In this document: positions 27,102-35,997 of the stretch, in pieces | Numbering within the stretch: position 1 is the first letter of the stretch | How the letters are laid out: every line of letters begins with the position of its first letter | Assembly: GCF_928381705.1 (NCBI RefSeq) | Contig: NZ_CAKMSR010000002.1 | Coordinates: 1-64,000, forward strand | From: Rothia nasimurium | GTDB lineage: Bacteria > Actinomycetota > Actinomycetes > Actinomycetales > Micrococcaceae | Direction: 5' to 3' | DNA: 64,000 nucleotides | Notes under the pieces: model-generated | Told to the model about the DNA's origin: nothing | Databases searched by the model: none | Seen by the model: the letters and a program-made list of their open reading frames with translations, nothing else | Made by a program: the position numbers and the translations under genes

Positions 27102-28670
27102 TTAGTCGATCACCTCGGTTGACAGAGGGGCCAGTCCCGATGCGGTGAGCACAGCGCGCAGGGGCGCTGCCGCCTTGTTCACGGTTTCCTGAGCTTCGGA
27201 GGCTGGCACGGAGTCCATGACAATACCGGCTCCTGCCTGCACGTAGGCGCGTCCGCTCTTGAGCACGGCGGTGCGGATGGCAATGGCCATATCCATGTTG
27301 CCCGCAAAATCGAAGTAGCCGCACACACCACCGTAGACGCCGCGAGCGCTCACCTCGTACTCGTCGAGTAGCTGCATGGCGCGGGGCTTGGGCGCGCCTG
27401 AGAGGGTGCCTGCGGGGAAGGTTACGCGCAGTACGTCGTAGGCGTTCATGCCGTCGGCCAGCTGGGCCTGCACCTCGGATGAGATGTGCATGATGTGGCT
27501 GAAGCGCTCGATTTCCATGAACTGGGTGACGTTGACGCTGCCGGGTACCGCGATGCGGGAGAGGTCGTTGCGGGCCAGGTCGATGAGCATGAGGTGCTCG
27601 GAGCGTTCTTTTTCGTCGGCAAGCAGCTCTTCGGCCAGGGCGAGGTCCTCTTCGCGGGTGGCGCCGCGCGGACGGGACCCGGCGATGGGGTGGGTGGTGG
27701 CGGTGCCGTTTTTGAGGGTGACTAGGGCTTCGGGGGAAGAGCCGACAATCTGGAAGGGCTCGCCGTCTTCGGTAGATTCGAAGTTGAAGAGGTACATGTA
27801 GGGCGAGGGATTGGACTGGCGCAGCACCCGGTAAACGTCCAGGGCGCTGGCGCGGTTTTCTGCCTCGAAACGGCGGGAGATCACGATCTGGAATACGTCA
27901 CCGTCGATGATGTTTTTCTTGGACTTTTCAATAGCGTCCAAGAAGCCCTGCTCTGCCCAAGTGTGCTTGACCTGCGCTACCTGCGCCTCGATGTCCGCTG
28001 TGCCGGTGAGGGTTGAGACCGACTCGGGGGCGGGCTGGGCCAGTTTGTCCATCATGGCGTAGACGCGGGAGAGCGCGTCGGCGTAGGCGGCGTCGATGTT
28101 GTCGTCGGTGCCGTTGAAGTTGATGGCGTTGGCGATGAGGGTGACGGTGCCGTCAGAGTTATCGTGCACTGCCATGTCTGAGACGATGTTCAGGGCGAAC
28201 TCGGGCAGGTTGACGTCGTCCGCTGGGCCGCCGGGTAGTTTCTCCCAGTGGCGCACGACGTCCCAGCCCATGTAGCCGACCAGGCCGCTGGTGAGCGGGG
28301 GCAGGTTATCGAGGGGTTCGGTATGCAGCATTTCGAGGGTCTCGCGGATAGCCTCAACGGGGTCGCCCTCGGTGGGTGCGCCGGAGGGGGTGAGCCCCTG
28401 CCACACGATCTGCCCGTTCTTGGTGGTGAGGGTTGAGCGGCTTGAGGCCCCGATGAAGGAGTAGCGTGACCACTGCTTCTGCTCGTTCGCTGATTCCAGT
28501 AGGAAGGTGCCGGGGGCGGGTGCGCCGTCGGCAGCAACCAGGGCACGGTAGATGCCGATGGGGGTCATGGCGTCTGCGAGAACTTTGACGCGCACGGGAA
28601 TGACGCGGCGGCTGGCAGCTAATTCACGGAACTCTTCTAGGGTCGGTTCGACAATTCCCAAGTCGTGCAT
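27102..28670 (-). CDS. trpE: Anthranilate synthase component I
   Basis: TrpE converts chorismate to anthranilate with ammonia supplied by TrpG. The 522-aa protein has the chorismate-binding blocks GDVFQIVISRRFE, PSPYMYLFNFE, ATTHPIAGSRPRGATREED, ERSEHLMLIDLARNDLSRI and FPAGTLSGAPKPRAM. The N-terminal LLESANEQKQWSRYSFIG is the region that binds feedback tryptophan. No trpG is nearby, so the glutaminase partner must be elsewhere. It follows hisI after 31 nt in a hisI-trpE-membrane protein unit. Confidence 0.96.
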   Translation of the reverse strand: MHDLGIVEPTLEEFRELAASRRVIPVRVKVLADAMTPIGIYRALVAADGAPAPGTFLLESANEQKQWSRYSFIGASSRSTLTTKNGQIVWQGLTPSGAPTEGDPVEAIRETLEMLHTEPLDNLPPLTSGLVGYMGWDVVRHWEKLPGGPADDVNLPEFALNIVSDMAVHDNSDGTVTLIANAINFNGTDDNIDAAYADALSRVYAMMDKLAQPAPESVSTLTGTADIEAQVAQVKHTWAEQGFLDAIEKSKKNIIDGDVFQIVISRRFEAENRASALDVYRVLRQSNPSPYMYLFNFESTEDGEPFQIVGSSPEALVTLKNGTATTHPIAGSRPRGATREEDLALAEELLADEKERSEHLMLIDLARNDLSRIAVPGSVNVTQFMEIERFSHIMHISSEVQAQLADGMNAYDVLRVTFPAGTLSGAPKPRAMQLLDEYEVSARGVYGGVCGYFDFAGNMDMAIAIRTAVLKSGRAYVQAGAGIVMDSVPASEAQETVNKAAAPLRAVLTASGLAPLSTEVID

Positions 28671-28701
28671 GGTTTCCTCTGGTTGTGGTGTGTCTGGGGA
28701 G

Positions 28702-29097
28702 CTATTCGGGGCGGACGCCGGTTGCGGCGGGCAGCTGCCCGCCGGCTTCGAAGCAGGTGGTGGTTCCGGTGTGGCAGGCTGCGCCTACCTGGTCGGCCTG
28801 AATAAGCAGGGCGTCGCCGTCGCAGTCGATGCTGACGCTTTTGACGTACTGGTAGTGGCCGCTAGTGTCGCCCTTGCGCCAGTATTCCTGGCGGGAGCGG
28901 GACCAGAAGGTGACCCGCCCTTCGGTGAGGGTGCGGCGCAGGGCTTCTTCGTTCATCCAGCCGAGCATGAGCACATCGCGGGTGTCGTGCTGCTGAATAA
29001 TTGCGGCGAATAGGCCGTGCTCATCGCGTTTGAGGCGTGCGGCGATATCGGCGGGCAGTGAAGCGCCCTCGGTGGCGCTGGGTGCTGGTGTACTCAC
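28702..29097 (-). CDS. hisI: Phosphoribosyl-AMP cyclohydrolase
   Basis: HisI opens the adenine ring of PR-AMP in histidine synthesis. The 131-aa protein has the stand-alone length and motifs [32 protein letters not shown] and [21 protein letters not shown] with the zinc/magnesium ligands. It starts with GTG at 29097, preceded by GGAAAG. Linkage of hisI to trpE is standard in Micrococcaceae; hisF, hisG and hisE are at 44.9-46.9 kb. Confidence 0.94.
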   Translation of the reverse strand: MSTPAPSATEGASLPADIAARLKRDEHGLFAAIIQQHDTRDVLMLGWMNEEALRRTLTEGRVTFWSRSRQEYWRKGDTSGHYQYVKSVSIDCDGDALLIQADQVGAACHTGTTTCFEAGGQLPAATGVRPE

Positions 29098-29226
29098 CTT
29101 TCCATCCTAGCTGATGGCGGTAGCAGGGCTGGGGCAGCTCTCAGCATCTGGCTACGGGCTGGGGCTGGTGTTTGTAGGGCTGGTGCCTGCGCTGGGCAAC
29201 CCATCGTTCAGGTTTAGACTGGGCGT

Positions 29227-29865
29227 ATGACTTCTTCTGCCCTTGTTACCTCAGAACGCACGGCCCTACTTGACGCTCTCGCTGCGGCGGGGCCGTCCGC
29301 CCCCACCCTCTGTGAGGGCTGGGAAACCCGCCACATGGCGGCCCACCTGCTGGTGCGCGAAAGCAAGCCTCTAATTGCAGCGGGCATGCCGGGCGGCCCG
29401 CTGGCAGCTCGCACCGAACGCTACACCGACCAGCTTGCCAATGAGCTGACCGGCCAGCGCCGCTACGAGAAGGCCCTGCGCGATTTTGAGGCGCTGCCGG
29501 GTTACCTGCACATGCGCACGCGCTTCCCGGGTCTGGACGAGGCGATGAACCTGATTGAGTACTTTGTGCATACCGAGGACGTCCGCCGCGCCTCACTCGC
29601 TGACGGCGAGCAGCCTGCCCCGCGCGAGCTGGCTGAGGGTGTGCAGGAGAAGATGTGGAAGGTGCTGCGGGCGCGCGCTCGCCTGATGGCAGGGAAGAAG
29701 TACCCTCACGGGCTGGTGCTAGAAGCACCGGGCTACTCCCCCGCTGTTCATACTGTGATTGCTCCGCCTGCTGGCCAGGTTGCGACTGTGCTGACCGGCG
29801 AGCCGGGCGAACTGGTGCTCTACCTCTTCGGGCGCGAGGCTGCGGCCCGGGTTGAGGTGAGCTAA
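29227..29865 (+). CDS. TIGR03085-type DinB-fold protein
   Basis: The 212-aa protein starts TSERTALLDALAAAGPSAPTLCEGWETRHMAAHLLVRE, the pattern of the maleylpyruvate isomerase-like, mycothiol-associated metal-binding family. The His in MAAHLLVRE and the pair in EYFVHTEDVRR are the likely divalent-metal ligands of the four-helix DinB fold. The C-terminal 60 residues form a beta-rich domain. The substrate is unknown; members are thought to act with mycothiol. It is a single gene on the plus strand. Confidence 0.75.
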   Translation: MTSSALVTSERTALLDALAAAGPSAPTLCEGWETRHMAAHLLVRESKPLIAAGMPGGPLAARTERYTDQLANELTGQRRYEKALRDFEALPGYLHMRTRFPGLDEAMNLIEYFVHTEDVRRASLADGEQPAPRELAEGVQEKMWKVLRARARLMAGKKYPHGLVLEAPGYSPAVHTVIAPPAGQVATVLTGEPGELVLYLFGREAAARVEVS

Positions 29866-29905
29866 GGGTCGGTTGTGGCGCACGCCTGCTCCGCCCCACC
29901 CCAAG

Positions 29906-29971
29906 TAGGGACCAGAAAACTCTCAATAGTATGTATGCACCACAAGGATTTTGGGAGGAATCTGGTCCCTA
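29906..29971. repeat. 11-bp inverted repeat with a 44-bp spacer
   Basis: TAGGGACCAGA (29906-29916) and its exact complement (29961-29971) enclose 44 bp between two convergent genes. It could be a stem end for a terminator or a miniature element with terminal repeats. No T-run follows. Confidence 0.4.
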
Positions 29972-29975
29972 GTTG

Positions 29976-30467
29976 CTACAGAGCCTCTGCGGCCAGGTAG
30001 CCCGGCAGCCACATCGCTTCCCAGGCCGGGGCCTCGGCAGCCAGCACGGTACCTTCCCGGTTGGGAGCCCGGGTTGCCAGGCAATACGCGGAGGCGTCAG
30101 CTGTTCGCACCAGGTAACCGTACTCGACCATTTCCCGACGCATAAAGGCATAGTCCTGCCAGAGGGCGGCCAGAATCTCGTTGACCTGTTTCTCGGTGTA
30201 GGTGCGCCCTGGCTCAAAATAGGTCACCAGGTGCAGCAGCAGGTGGGCGCGGGTGCGGCGCTTGGAGGGCCAGGAGGTCAGGCGTCCGCCCTGCATAAAA
30301 CGGTCAACGACGGTGCGGTGCTCTGCGTAGGCTTGTTCACGGGGATCGTTCAGGACGTCGGTCGACGGCCTGGTCTCGAGGAGGGCTGCTCGGGCGGTGG
30401 TGTAGTTCTCACCGGTTTCTTCCATGCGGGCGCGCACGAGCTTTTTGAAGTTTGATTGGGCAGTCAC
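29976..30467 (-). CDS. DUF2087 domain protein
   Basis: I use a GTG start at 30467 (MTAQSNFKKLVRARM) giving 163 aa; a TTG at 30551 would add 28 residues but has no ribosome-binding site. The N-terminal segment (FKKLVRARMEETGENYTTARAAL) is helical and resembles short DNA-associated helices. The C-terminal segment (VVDRFMQGGRLTSWPSKRRTRAHLLLHLVTYFEPGRTYTEKQVN ... DYAFMRREMVEYGYLVR) matches DUF2087, often found with transcription regulators. The exact role is unknown. Confidence 0.72.
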   Translation of the reverse strand: MTAQSNFKKLVRARMEETGENYTTARAALLETRPSTDVLNDPREQAYAEHRTVVDRFMQGGRLTSWPSKRRTRAHLLLHLVTYFEPGRTYTEKQVNEILAALWQDYAFMRREMVEYGYLVRTADASAYCLATRAPNREGTVLAAEAPAWEAMWLPGYLAAEAL

Positions 30468-30658
30468 GGGTATCGACTTTCTTCGCACTCTAGCTGCGGT
30501 ATCAATCGACGGTTCGGTGGTGCCTACCCCGGTCTTGGAATGCCGGTGCAACCCGAGAATTCTCTTCCCTTCGCGCTGACGACCTGCTTGCTAGAGTCAC
30601 AGGGGCAAAGCGCTGGGCGGTGGGTGACGCCTCACACCTTTATATCACAGTCGCTCCC

Positions 30659-30723
30659 GAATGTAACCGAAAATGCCATCTGCGTGTTCTTTGACCGCGC
30701 AGATGGCATTTTCGATTACATTC
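30659..30723. terminator. 26-bp stem hairpin, bidirectional terminator
   Basis: The left arm 30659-30684 (GAATGTAACCGAAAATGCCA...) pairs with the right arm 30698-30723, with one mismatch and a 13-nt loop. Within it a GC-rich stem is followed by TTTT on either strand. It lies downstream of the phzF-like gene. A GCGGACGGACGTCCGC palindrome follows at about 30729. Confidence 0.55.
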
Positions 30724-30788
30724 AATGAGCGGACGGACGTCCGCCCCGGCTTAGCGGGGCAGCACAAGCCAACAGATGGAGTAAAGAC

Positions 30789-31646
30789 CTAAAGACTAAC
30801 CTCTCCCCTGATGAGAGTGTGGGTTCTTCCGCCAACCCAAATGTCGGGTGACCCGGTGGGGCTGGCGTCCTGCCCTACCGTGATGGTGAGTCTGCCGTCG
30901 CGGTGCAGGCAGGTGCCCTGGCGTACGGTGTAGGTTCCGGCAACCCGGTTCTCGCGGGCGAGCCACTGGGCGACTGAGGCGTTGAGGGAGCCGGTGACCG
31001 GGTCCTCAGAAACGCCGATACCGGGCACGAAGGCGCGGATGTCGTAGGCGATGTCTGAACCTGCCGGGTGCATGGCGAAGACGCCGAGTTTGAGGTCTGG
31101 GCCGCGGGAGAAGTCCGGGGTGAGGGCTAGCAGACGGTCAGGGTCTGCGATTTCGACGGCGCACCAGCCGGCCCCGTTGTCGACCCACTGATGGGAGAGA
31201 ATCTGGCTGCGCTCCAGCCCTAAGGCGGTGGCGATGCCTGCCAGGGTTGCTTCGTCGAGGGCACCGGTGCGGATGGTCGCTGGGGCGGCGAAGGAGAGCT
31301 CTTGGCCGCTGCGGGTGATGTCGATGAGCCCGGCGGCGCATTCTTGCACGATAACGTCGGGGCGTTGCGGCTGGCCGCCTGCTTCTAGCCAGGCGTGGGC
31401 GCTGCCCAGGGTGGGGTGCCCGGCGAAGGGTAGTTCGCCGCCGGGGGTGAAGATGCGGACGGCGTAGTCGGCCCGAGCGTCAGTCGGTTGGGTGATGAAG
31501 GTGGTTTCGGAGAGGTTGGTCCAGCGGGCAAAGTCCTGCATCTGCTCGTCGGTGAGGCCGCTGCCGTCGAGCACCACGGCGAGGGGGTTGCCTTTGAGCG
31601 GAACCGAGCCGAATACATCGACCTGGGTGAAGGGGCGGGGTTTCAT
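30789..31646 (-). CDS. PhzF-family epimerase/isomerase
   Basis: The 285-aa protein belongs to the PhzF family (diaminopimelate epimerase fold). Family segments are QVDVFGSVPLKGNPLAVVLD, SETTFITQP with the usual active-site Glu, RIFTPGGELPFAGHPTLGSAH and SEDPVTGSLNASVAQWL. Members isomerise small amino- or hydroxy-acids; the substrate here is unknown and there are no phenazine genes. The start at 31646 has AAAGGA upstream. Confidence 0.88.
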   Translation of the reverse strand: MKPRPFTQVDVFGSVPLKGNPLAVVLDGSGLTDEQMQDFARWTNLSETTFITQPTDARADYAVRIFTPGGELPFAGHPTLGSAHAWLEAGGQPQRPDVIVQECAAGLIDITRSGQELSFAAPATIRTGALDEATLAGIATALGLERSQILSHQWVDNGAGWCAVEIADPDRLLALTPDFSRGPDLKLGVFAMHPAGSDIAYDIRAFVPGIGVSEDPVTGSLNASVAQWLARENRVAGTYTVRQGTCLHRDGRLTITVGQDASPTGSPDIWVGGRTHTLIRGEVSL

Positions 31647-31801
31647 GTGGGGTCCTTTCGCCTGCGCTTCTATGGGGTTTACTTCTACCCTACCGGGCAC
31701 CTGGCTAGATCGACATCCAGCCCTGGTAAGCAGGTGAGACACAAAAACTGCACTTCAGCCCCCCAGCCTGCCCCTTGAGTATGATTAGTTTTCATCAGGG
31801 T

Positions 31802-31831
31802 AAAAGCTCTTCCTAGTGGCTAGGGCTTTTA
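31802..31831 (+). terminator. Hairpin with T-run upstream of hsdM
   Basis: AAAAGC and CCTAG pair with CTAGG and GCTTTT around a TGG loop, with a 4-nt bulge, 38 bp before the hsdM start. It may stop read-through into the operon, or attenuate hsdM transcription. Confidence 0.4.
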
Positions 31832-31868
31832 TGCTGAGCCATTAGTTTGCCAATCTTGAGGGGCGTAT

Positions 31869-33863
31869 GTGTCTTCTTTGAACTATTCTCAGTTCATTTG
31901 GAATGTGGCTGATGTTTTGCGCGGTACCTATAAGCAGCATCAGTACGGTCAGATTATTTTGCCTTTCACGGTGTTGGCGCGTCTTGATGCGGTGCTTGAG
32001 CCGACTAAGCAGGCTGTTCTAGAGGCGGCAGACGGTTATGTGCTCGATACAATTCCCCCGGCGATGCTGTCTGCCCGGGCGGGTCACGATTACAGTTTCT
32101 ATAACCTCTCCCAGCACAATCTCAAGACGGTCGCGAATGACCCCGATACTCTTGAGCAGAATCTGCGTTCTTACATTAACCAGTTCAGTGAGAACGTGCG
32201 CGATATTTTTGAGAAGTATAAGTTCGAAGACACCATCGCAGACCTTGCCGCTCATAACCTGCTGTATCAGGTGATTCAGCATTTCTCGCGGGTGAATCTG
32301 CACCCTGATCAGGTGAGCAATGAGCAGATGGGCAATATCTTTGAGGAGCTGATTCGTAAGTTCGCTGAGGCTTCGAATGAGACTGCCGGTGAGCACTTTA
32401 CCCCGCGTGAGGTTATTGAGCTCATGGTTAACCTGCTGCTGGCTGATGATGAAGACCTGCGTACTGATTACATTGCCCGGTCGGTTTATGACCCTACGGC
32501 TGGCACCGGCGGTATGTTGTCGGTGGCTGACGATAAGATTCATCAGCTGAACCCCACCGCCGATGTGAGCCTGCTGGGTCAGGAGCTCAACCCTGAGTCG
32601 TATGCGATTTGTAAGGCTGACATGGTGGTGAAGGGCCAGGACGTCGATAATATCGCTCTCGGCAACACACTGACTGACCCGGCTTTTGAGAACCGCACCT
32701 TCCATTACGGGCTGAGCAACCCGCCCTTTGGCGTGGACTGGAAGGGCGCTAAGGCTGTGGTTGAGGCTGAGCATAAGAACCAGGGTTTTACGGGTCGGTT
32801 TGGTGCTGGCCTGCCCCGGGTCTCTGACGGTTCGCTGCTCTTCTTGCAGCACCTGATTTCTAAGCTCAATGAGCCGACGGTTGCTAGCAATGGTGTTGCC
32901 CAGGTGGGCGGCCGCGGGGCTATTGTGTTGAATGGCTCTCCCCTCTTTACGGGTGGCGCGGGTTCTGGTGAGTCCAATATTCGTAAGTGGGTTTTGGACC
33001 AGGACTACCTTGAGGCAATTATTGGCCTGCCTACTGACATGTTCTATAACACCGGTATTTCTACCTATATTTGGGTGCTGAATAAGCAGAAAAAGGCTGA
33101 GCGTAAGGGCAAGGTTCAGCTGATTGACGCGACGAATATGTTTGAGAAGATGCGTAAGTCGGTGGGGTCTAAGCGGAAGCGCTTGAGCGAGGAGCAGATT
33201 GCTGAGATTACCCGCCTTTACGCTGCTTTTGATACTGCTAATGATAAACGGTCTAAGGTTTTTGATCGTGAGGAGTTTATGTACCGCACGATTACGGTGG
33301 AGCGCCCCTTGCGGTTGAATTGGGGTTTTACTGCTGAGCGGGTTGAGCGGCTCTTGGCTTCTAAGGAGTTTGGCAAGCTCAAGCTGGCTGAGGGTGAGGA
33401 CGCCGCCGTGCGGGCTTCGCTTGCTGCTTTGGTTGAGAGCACAGCGGGTGTTGTTAATGCTGAAGTGGCCAGCGTGAAGGCTGAGCTTTTGCAGGTATGT
33501 GCGGACGCCGGTGCCCTGGTGAAGCCTGCGGCGTTGGCTAAGTTGGTGGATGAGTTGGCTGAACGCGATGAATCCGCCGAGGTGGTGATGAAGGCTAAGA
33601 AGCCGGTTGCTGATTCTACCCTGCGCGATACTGAGAATGTGCCCTGGGGCGAGGATATCCACGAGTACCTGGAACGCGAAGTTAAGCCTTTTGTGCCGGA
33701 TGCCTGGATTGATGAGTCTAAGACTAAGGAGGGTGCGGAGATTCCTTTTACCCGCCACTTCTACGAGTATGTTCCGCCCCGCTCCCTGGAGGAGATTGAC
33801 CGCGACCTGAACGAGGTACTGGGCCGAATCAAGAAGAGGCTGGAAGAGGTGCTAACAAAGTGA
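31869..33863 (+). CDS. hsdM: Type I restriction-modification methyltransferase subunit
   Basis: HsdM methylates adenine at the site chosen by HsdS and protects host DNA. The 664-aa protein has the N-terminal HsdM helical domain (about residues 1-140). The SAM-binding DPTAGTGGML lies near residue 206 and the catalytic NPPF in LSNPPFGVDWKG near residue 283. FTPREVIELMVNLL is also typical. The length is greater than the usual 500-550 aa because of a C-terminal Ala/Glu/Val-rich helical region (residues about 500-580). It starts with GTG and overlaps hsdS by 4 bp. T-ending codons are more frequent than in neighbouring core genes. Confidence 0.95.
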   Translation: MSSLNYSQFIWNVADVLRGTYKQHQYGQIILPFTVLARLDAVLEPTKQAVLEAADGYVLDTIPPAMLSARAGHDYSFYNLSQHNLKTVANDPDTLEQNLRSYINQFSENVRDIFEKYKFEDTIADLAAHNLLYQVIQHFSRVNLHPDQVSNEQMGNIFEELIRKFAEASNETAGEHFTPREVIELMVNLLLADDEDLRTDYIARSVYDPTAGTGGMLSVADDKIHQLNPTADVSLLGQELNPESYAICKADMVVKGQDVDNIALGNTLTDPAFENRTFHYGLSNPPFGVDWKGAKAVVEAEHKNQGFTGRFGAGLPRVSDGSLLFLQHLISKLNEPTVASNGVAQVGGRGAIVLNGSPLFTGGAGSGESNIRKWVLDQDYLEAIIGLPTDMFYNTGISTYIWVLNKQKKAERKGKVQLIDATNMFEKMRKSVGSKRKRLSEEQIAEITRLYAAFDTANDKRSKVFDREEFMYRTITVERPLRLNWGFTAERVERLLASKEFGKLKLAEGEDAAVRASLAALVESTAGVVNAEVASVKAELLQVCADAGALVKPAALAKLVDELAERDESAEVVMKAKKPVADSTLRDTENVPWGEDIHEYLEREVKPFVPDAWIDESKTKEGAEIPFTRHFYEYVPPRSLEEIDRDLNEVLGRIKKRLEEVLTK

Positions 33864-35029
33864 AAATTCCAGATTGGCTTCACAACATACCCAGCCATTG
33901 GGAAATCCGTAAAGCTTCACATATTTTAGATATTTCAGTTGGTGGAACTCCTCCCACAAGCAATCCAGAGTTTTTTGATGGCGATATTCCTTGGGTAACA
34001 ATTGCTGACATGAACTCAGATGAAATTTTCGGCTCTAGCCATTACTTATCTGAGTCTGGTTTACGTCATTCTAATATTCGATGGTCTGAACCCGGTGATT
34101 TATTGTACAGCTTTAAGCTTTCCATTGGCAAAACTGCTTTTGTTAAAAAGCCTGTTGTAACTAATGAAGCTATCGCAACTATCCATAAATCAAGCAAAAT
34201 TCACTTACCTTTTGCACGCTATGTACTCCCGCTGGCTTTTGAACAAGCCGCCGGGACAAATATTTACGGTGCTAAGATATTGAACCAGCAACAGCTCAAG
34301 GCAGCTCTTATTCCTATACCCCCACTTGAGGAACAAAAGAAAATTGCTGATGAGCTAGACCGAGAACTGGCGGAGATTGATAAGCTAATCGCTGATGCAC
34401 AGCGACTTGAAAGTTTAGAGCAGGAACTTATTGTTGCTGAGCGAGATTGGGCTTTTGAACAGTCTGAAACTTCAGTTCCATTGAAATACATAGCTAAGTT
34501 CATTACAAGCGGGTCTCGTGGCTGGGGTGATTATGTCGGTGACATCGGTAGTCCTTTCATGCGAATCACTAATCTGCGGCGTAATTCCATTGAACCTGAT
34601 TTATCGAATTTGTTGTATGTAGATACAGCTAAATTGCCCAACGATGAAGGGAAACGATCCCAACTTCAGATTGGGGATATCCTTATTTCAATTACTGCTG
34701 ACTTAGGTTCTGTGACCGTTGTTGATGAGCGTATTGCGGGTGGTTACGTTAGCCAACATCTTGCTCTTGTACGAATCAATACGGATAAATATGATCCTTA
34801 TTCGGTTGCCGAAGCAATTCTTAGCAGCAAAGTGAAACATCAGATAAAACAAAAATCATATGGTGGAACCAAGATTCAACTAAACCTGGAAGATATTAAG
34901 GAATTAAATATCCCTATTTTAAGAAATGTAAAAATAAATAGAAACAACTCCCGCTTCAACCTCAATGCAGAAACCTATTTAAACGAAATAAAAGAATCAC
35001 TTCTGGTGAACAGAATCAATAAACAATGA
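33860..35029 (+). CDS. hsdS: Type I restriction-modification specificity subunit
   Basis: HsdS recognises the split target sequence and holds HsdM and HsdR. The 389-aa protein has two target-recognition domains. TRD1 is about residues 10-150 (WEIRKASHILDISVGGTPPTS, PWVTIADMN). A conserved helical spacer follows (IPPLEEQKKIADELDRELAE, about 152-200), then TRD2 (about 205-355: LKYIAKFITSGSRGWGDYVG, GSPFMRITNLR, YGGTKIQLNLEDIKELNIP). The gene is much more AT-rich than hsdM and hsdR, as expected for a horizontally exchanged specificity gene. It overlaps hsdM and the next gene by 4 bp each. Confidence 0.93.
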   Translation: MKIPDWLHNIPSHWEIRKASHILDISVGGTPPTSNPEFFDGDIPWVTIADMNSDEIFGSSHYLSESGLRHSNIRWSEPGDLLYSFKLSIGKTAFVKKPVVTNEAIATIHKSSKIHLPFARYVLPLAFEQAAGTNIYGAKILNQQQLKAALIPIPPLEEQKKIADELDRELAEIDKLIADAQRLESLEQELIVAERDWAFEQSETSVPLKYIAKFITSGSRGWGDYVGDIGSPFMRITNLRRNSIEPDLSNLLYVDTAKLPNDEGKRSQLQIGDILISITADLGSVTVVDERIAGGYVSQHLALVRINTDKYDPYSVAEAILSSKVKHQIKQKSYGGTKIQLNLEDIKELNIPILRNVKINRNNSRFNLNAETYLNEIKESLLVNRINKQ

Positions 35030-35997
35030 AAAAACTAAAGAATATAGGATTATTTTTGCTTATTGTGTTACTGCTATTTGGAATAGCAGTTAATTTTTAT
35101 ATAGAAAGTGAAAATTTTAGAAACTTGTTTCACTCTCTAAATTTTGGAACAGTACCTGCTTGGATTACAGCAGTTTTCGCATTTATTGCTCTTATAATTT
35201 CCAAAAATTCATTCGAATTATCAAATAAAGCAAACAAGTTAAATATCAGAAAATTGGCACTTGACATACATAAAGATTCAATGTCAATTAATCCTCACTT
35301 AAAAGCTAATATAGACAGTAGAAGTACAAAAATTGGAAATCCAGTAGCTAATAGACACCATGTTCAAACGTTGCATTACTGTGGATCTGATGAATTCAAT
35401 CACCACTGGGAATCAGTCAAGAAATTTAGGCTTTGCCAAGTTAGGTCTAGACGTATCGAAGTAAACTTTACTTTAAAGTTGTCAGTTGGAGAAAATCCAA
35501 TAATTTTAAACAGTATGCAATCAAAGACTGTTGAATTAATTAAATTACTAAAGGATGGAAATGGTGAAAACCTCCTCCAGTATGGCAGCATAACATTAGA
35601 AACTGGTGAATATAGTTTATATTGTAAAATTATCGACCTGGGAGAAAATTGGGCTAGGCACGCATCCTATCTATATGACAGAAGAACCCTAAGCCATTTC
35701 TCTTCAGAATACTTTGGATTTGATAGATCCTGTCGAATAAATGATGATATCATTGACTATTCGCTTATTAATAAAATTATTATCGATTATTCATCATTAT
35801 ATAGTAAAAACATTCGAAGTTTTTGGCACATAATTGCCACCGCTTCTGCACTTGAAATTAATAAAGAGAAAAATTCATACATGTTTTCAATAAACAAAGA
35901 TTTTGAACGATCGATCGTACTGTCCCCAGAGACAAACATTAAATCAATTGAGAGAGATATTATTGATGCAATCAACAATAATTCAGAAAAAATATAA
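35026..35997 (+). CDS. Unknown two-TM protein within the hsd operon
   Basis: The family is not recognised. The 323-aa protein has two N-terminal membrane segments (about residues 8-27, IGLFLLIVLLLFGIAVNFYI, and 43-60, VPAWITAVFAFIALIIS). A large, probably cytoplasmic domain (65-323) is rich in Asn, Ile, Lys and Ser. The ATG overlaps the hsdS stop (ATGA), so it is translated as part of the operon. It is strongly AT-rich, unlike hsdR. Anchoring beside the RM complex suggests an accessory membrane sensor or effector, which is inference only. Confidence 0.7.
   Translation: MKKLKNIGLFLLIVLLLFGIAVNFYIESENFRNLFHSLNFGTVPAWITAVFAFIALIISKNSFELSNKANKLNIRKLALDIHKDSMSINPHLKANIDSRSTKIGNPVANRHHVQTLHYCGSDEFNHHWESVKKFRLCQVRSRRIEVNFTLKLSVGENPIILNSMQSKTVELIKLLKDGNGENLLQYGSITLETGEYSLYCKIIDLGENWARHASYLYDRRTLSHFSSEYFGFDRSCRINDDIIDYSLINKIIIDYSSLYSKNIRSFWHIIATASALEINKEKNSYMFSINKDFERSIVLSPETNIKSIERDIIDAINNNSEKI

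Noticed and set aside
32019..33758. 579-aa open frame antisense to hsdM
   Set aside because: It runs opposite a certain gene; its length reflects hsdM codon bias and it contains no recognisable domain.
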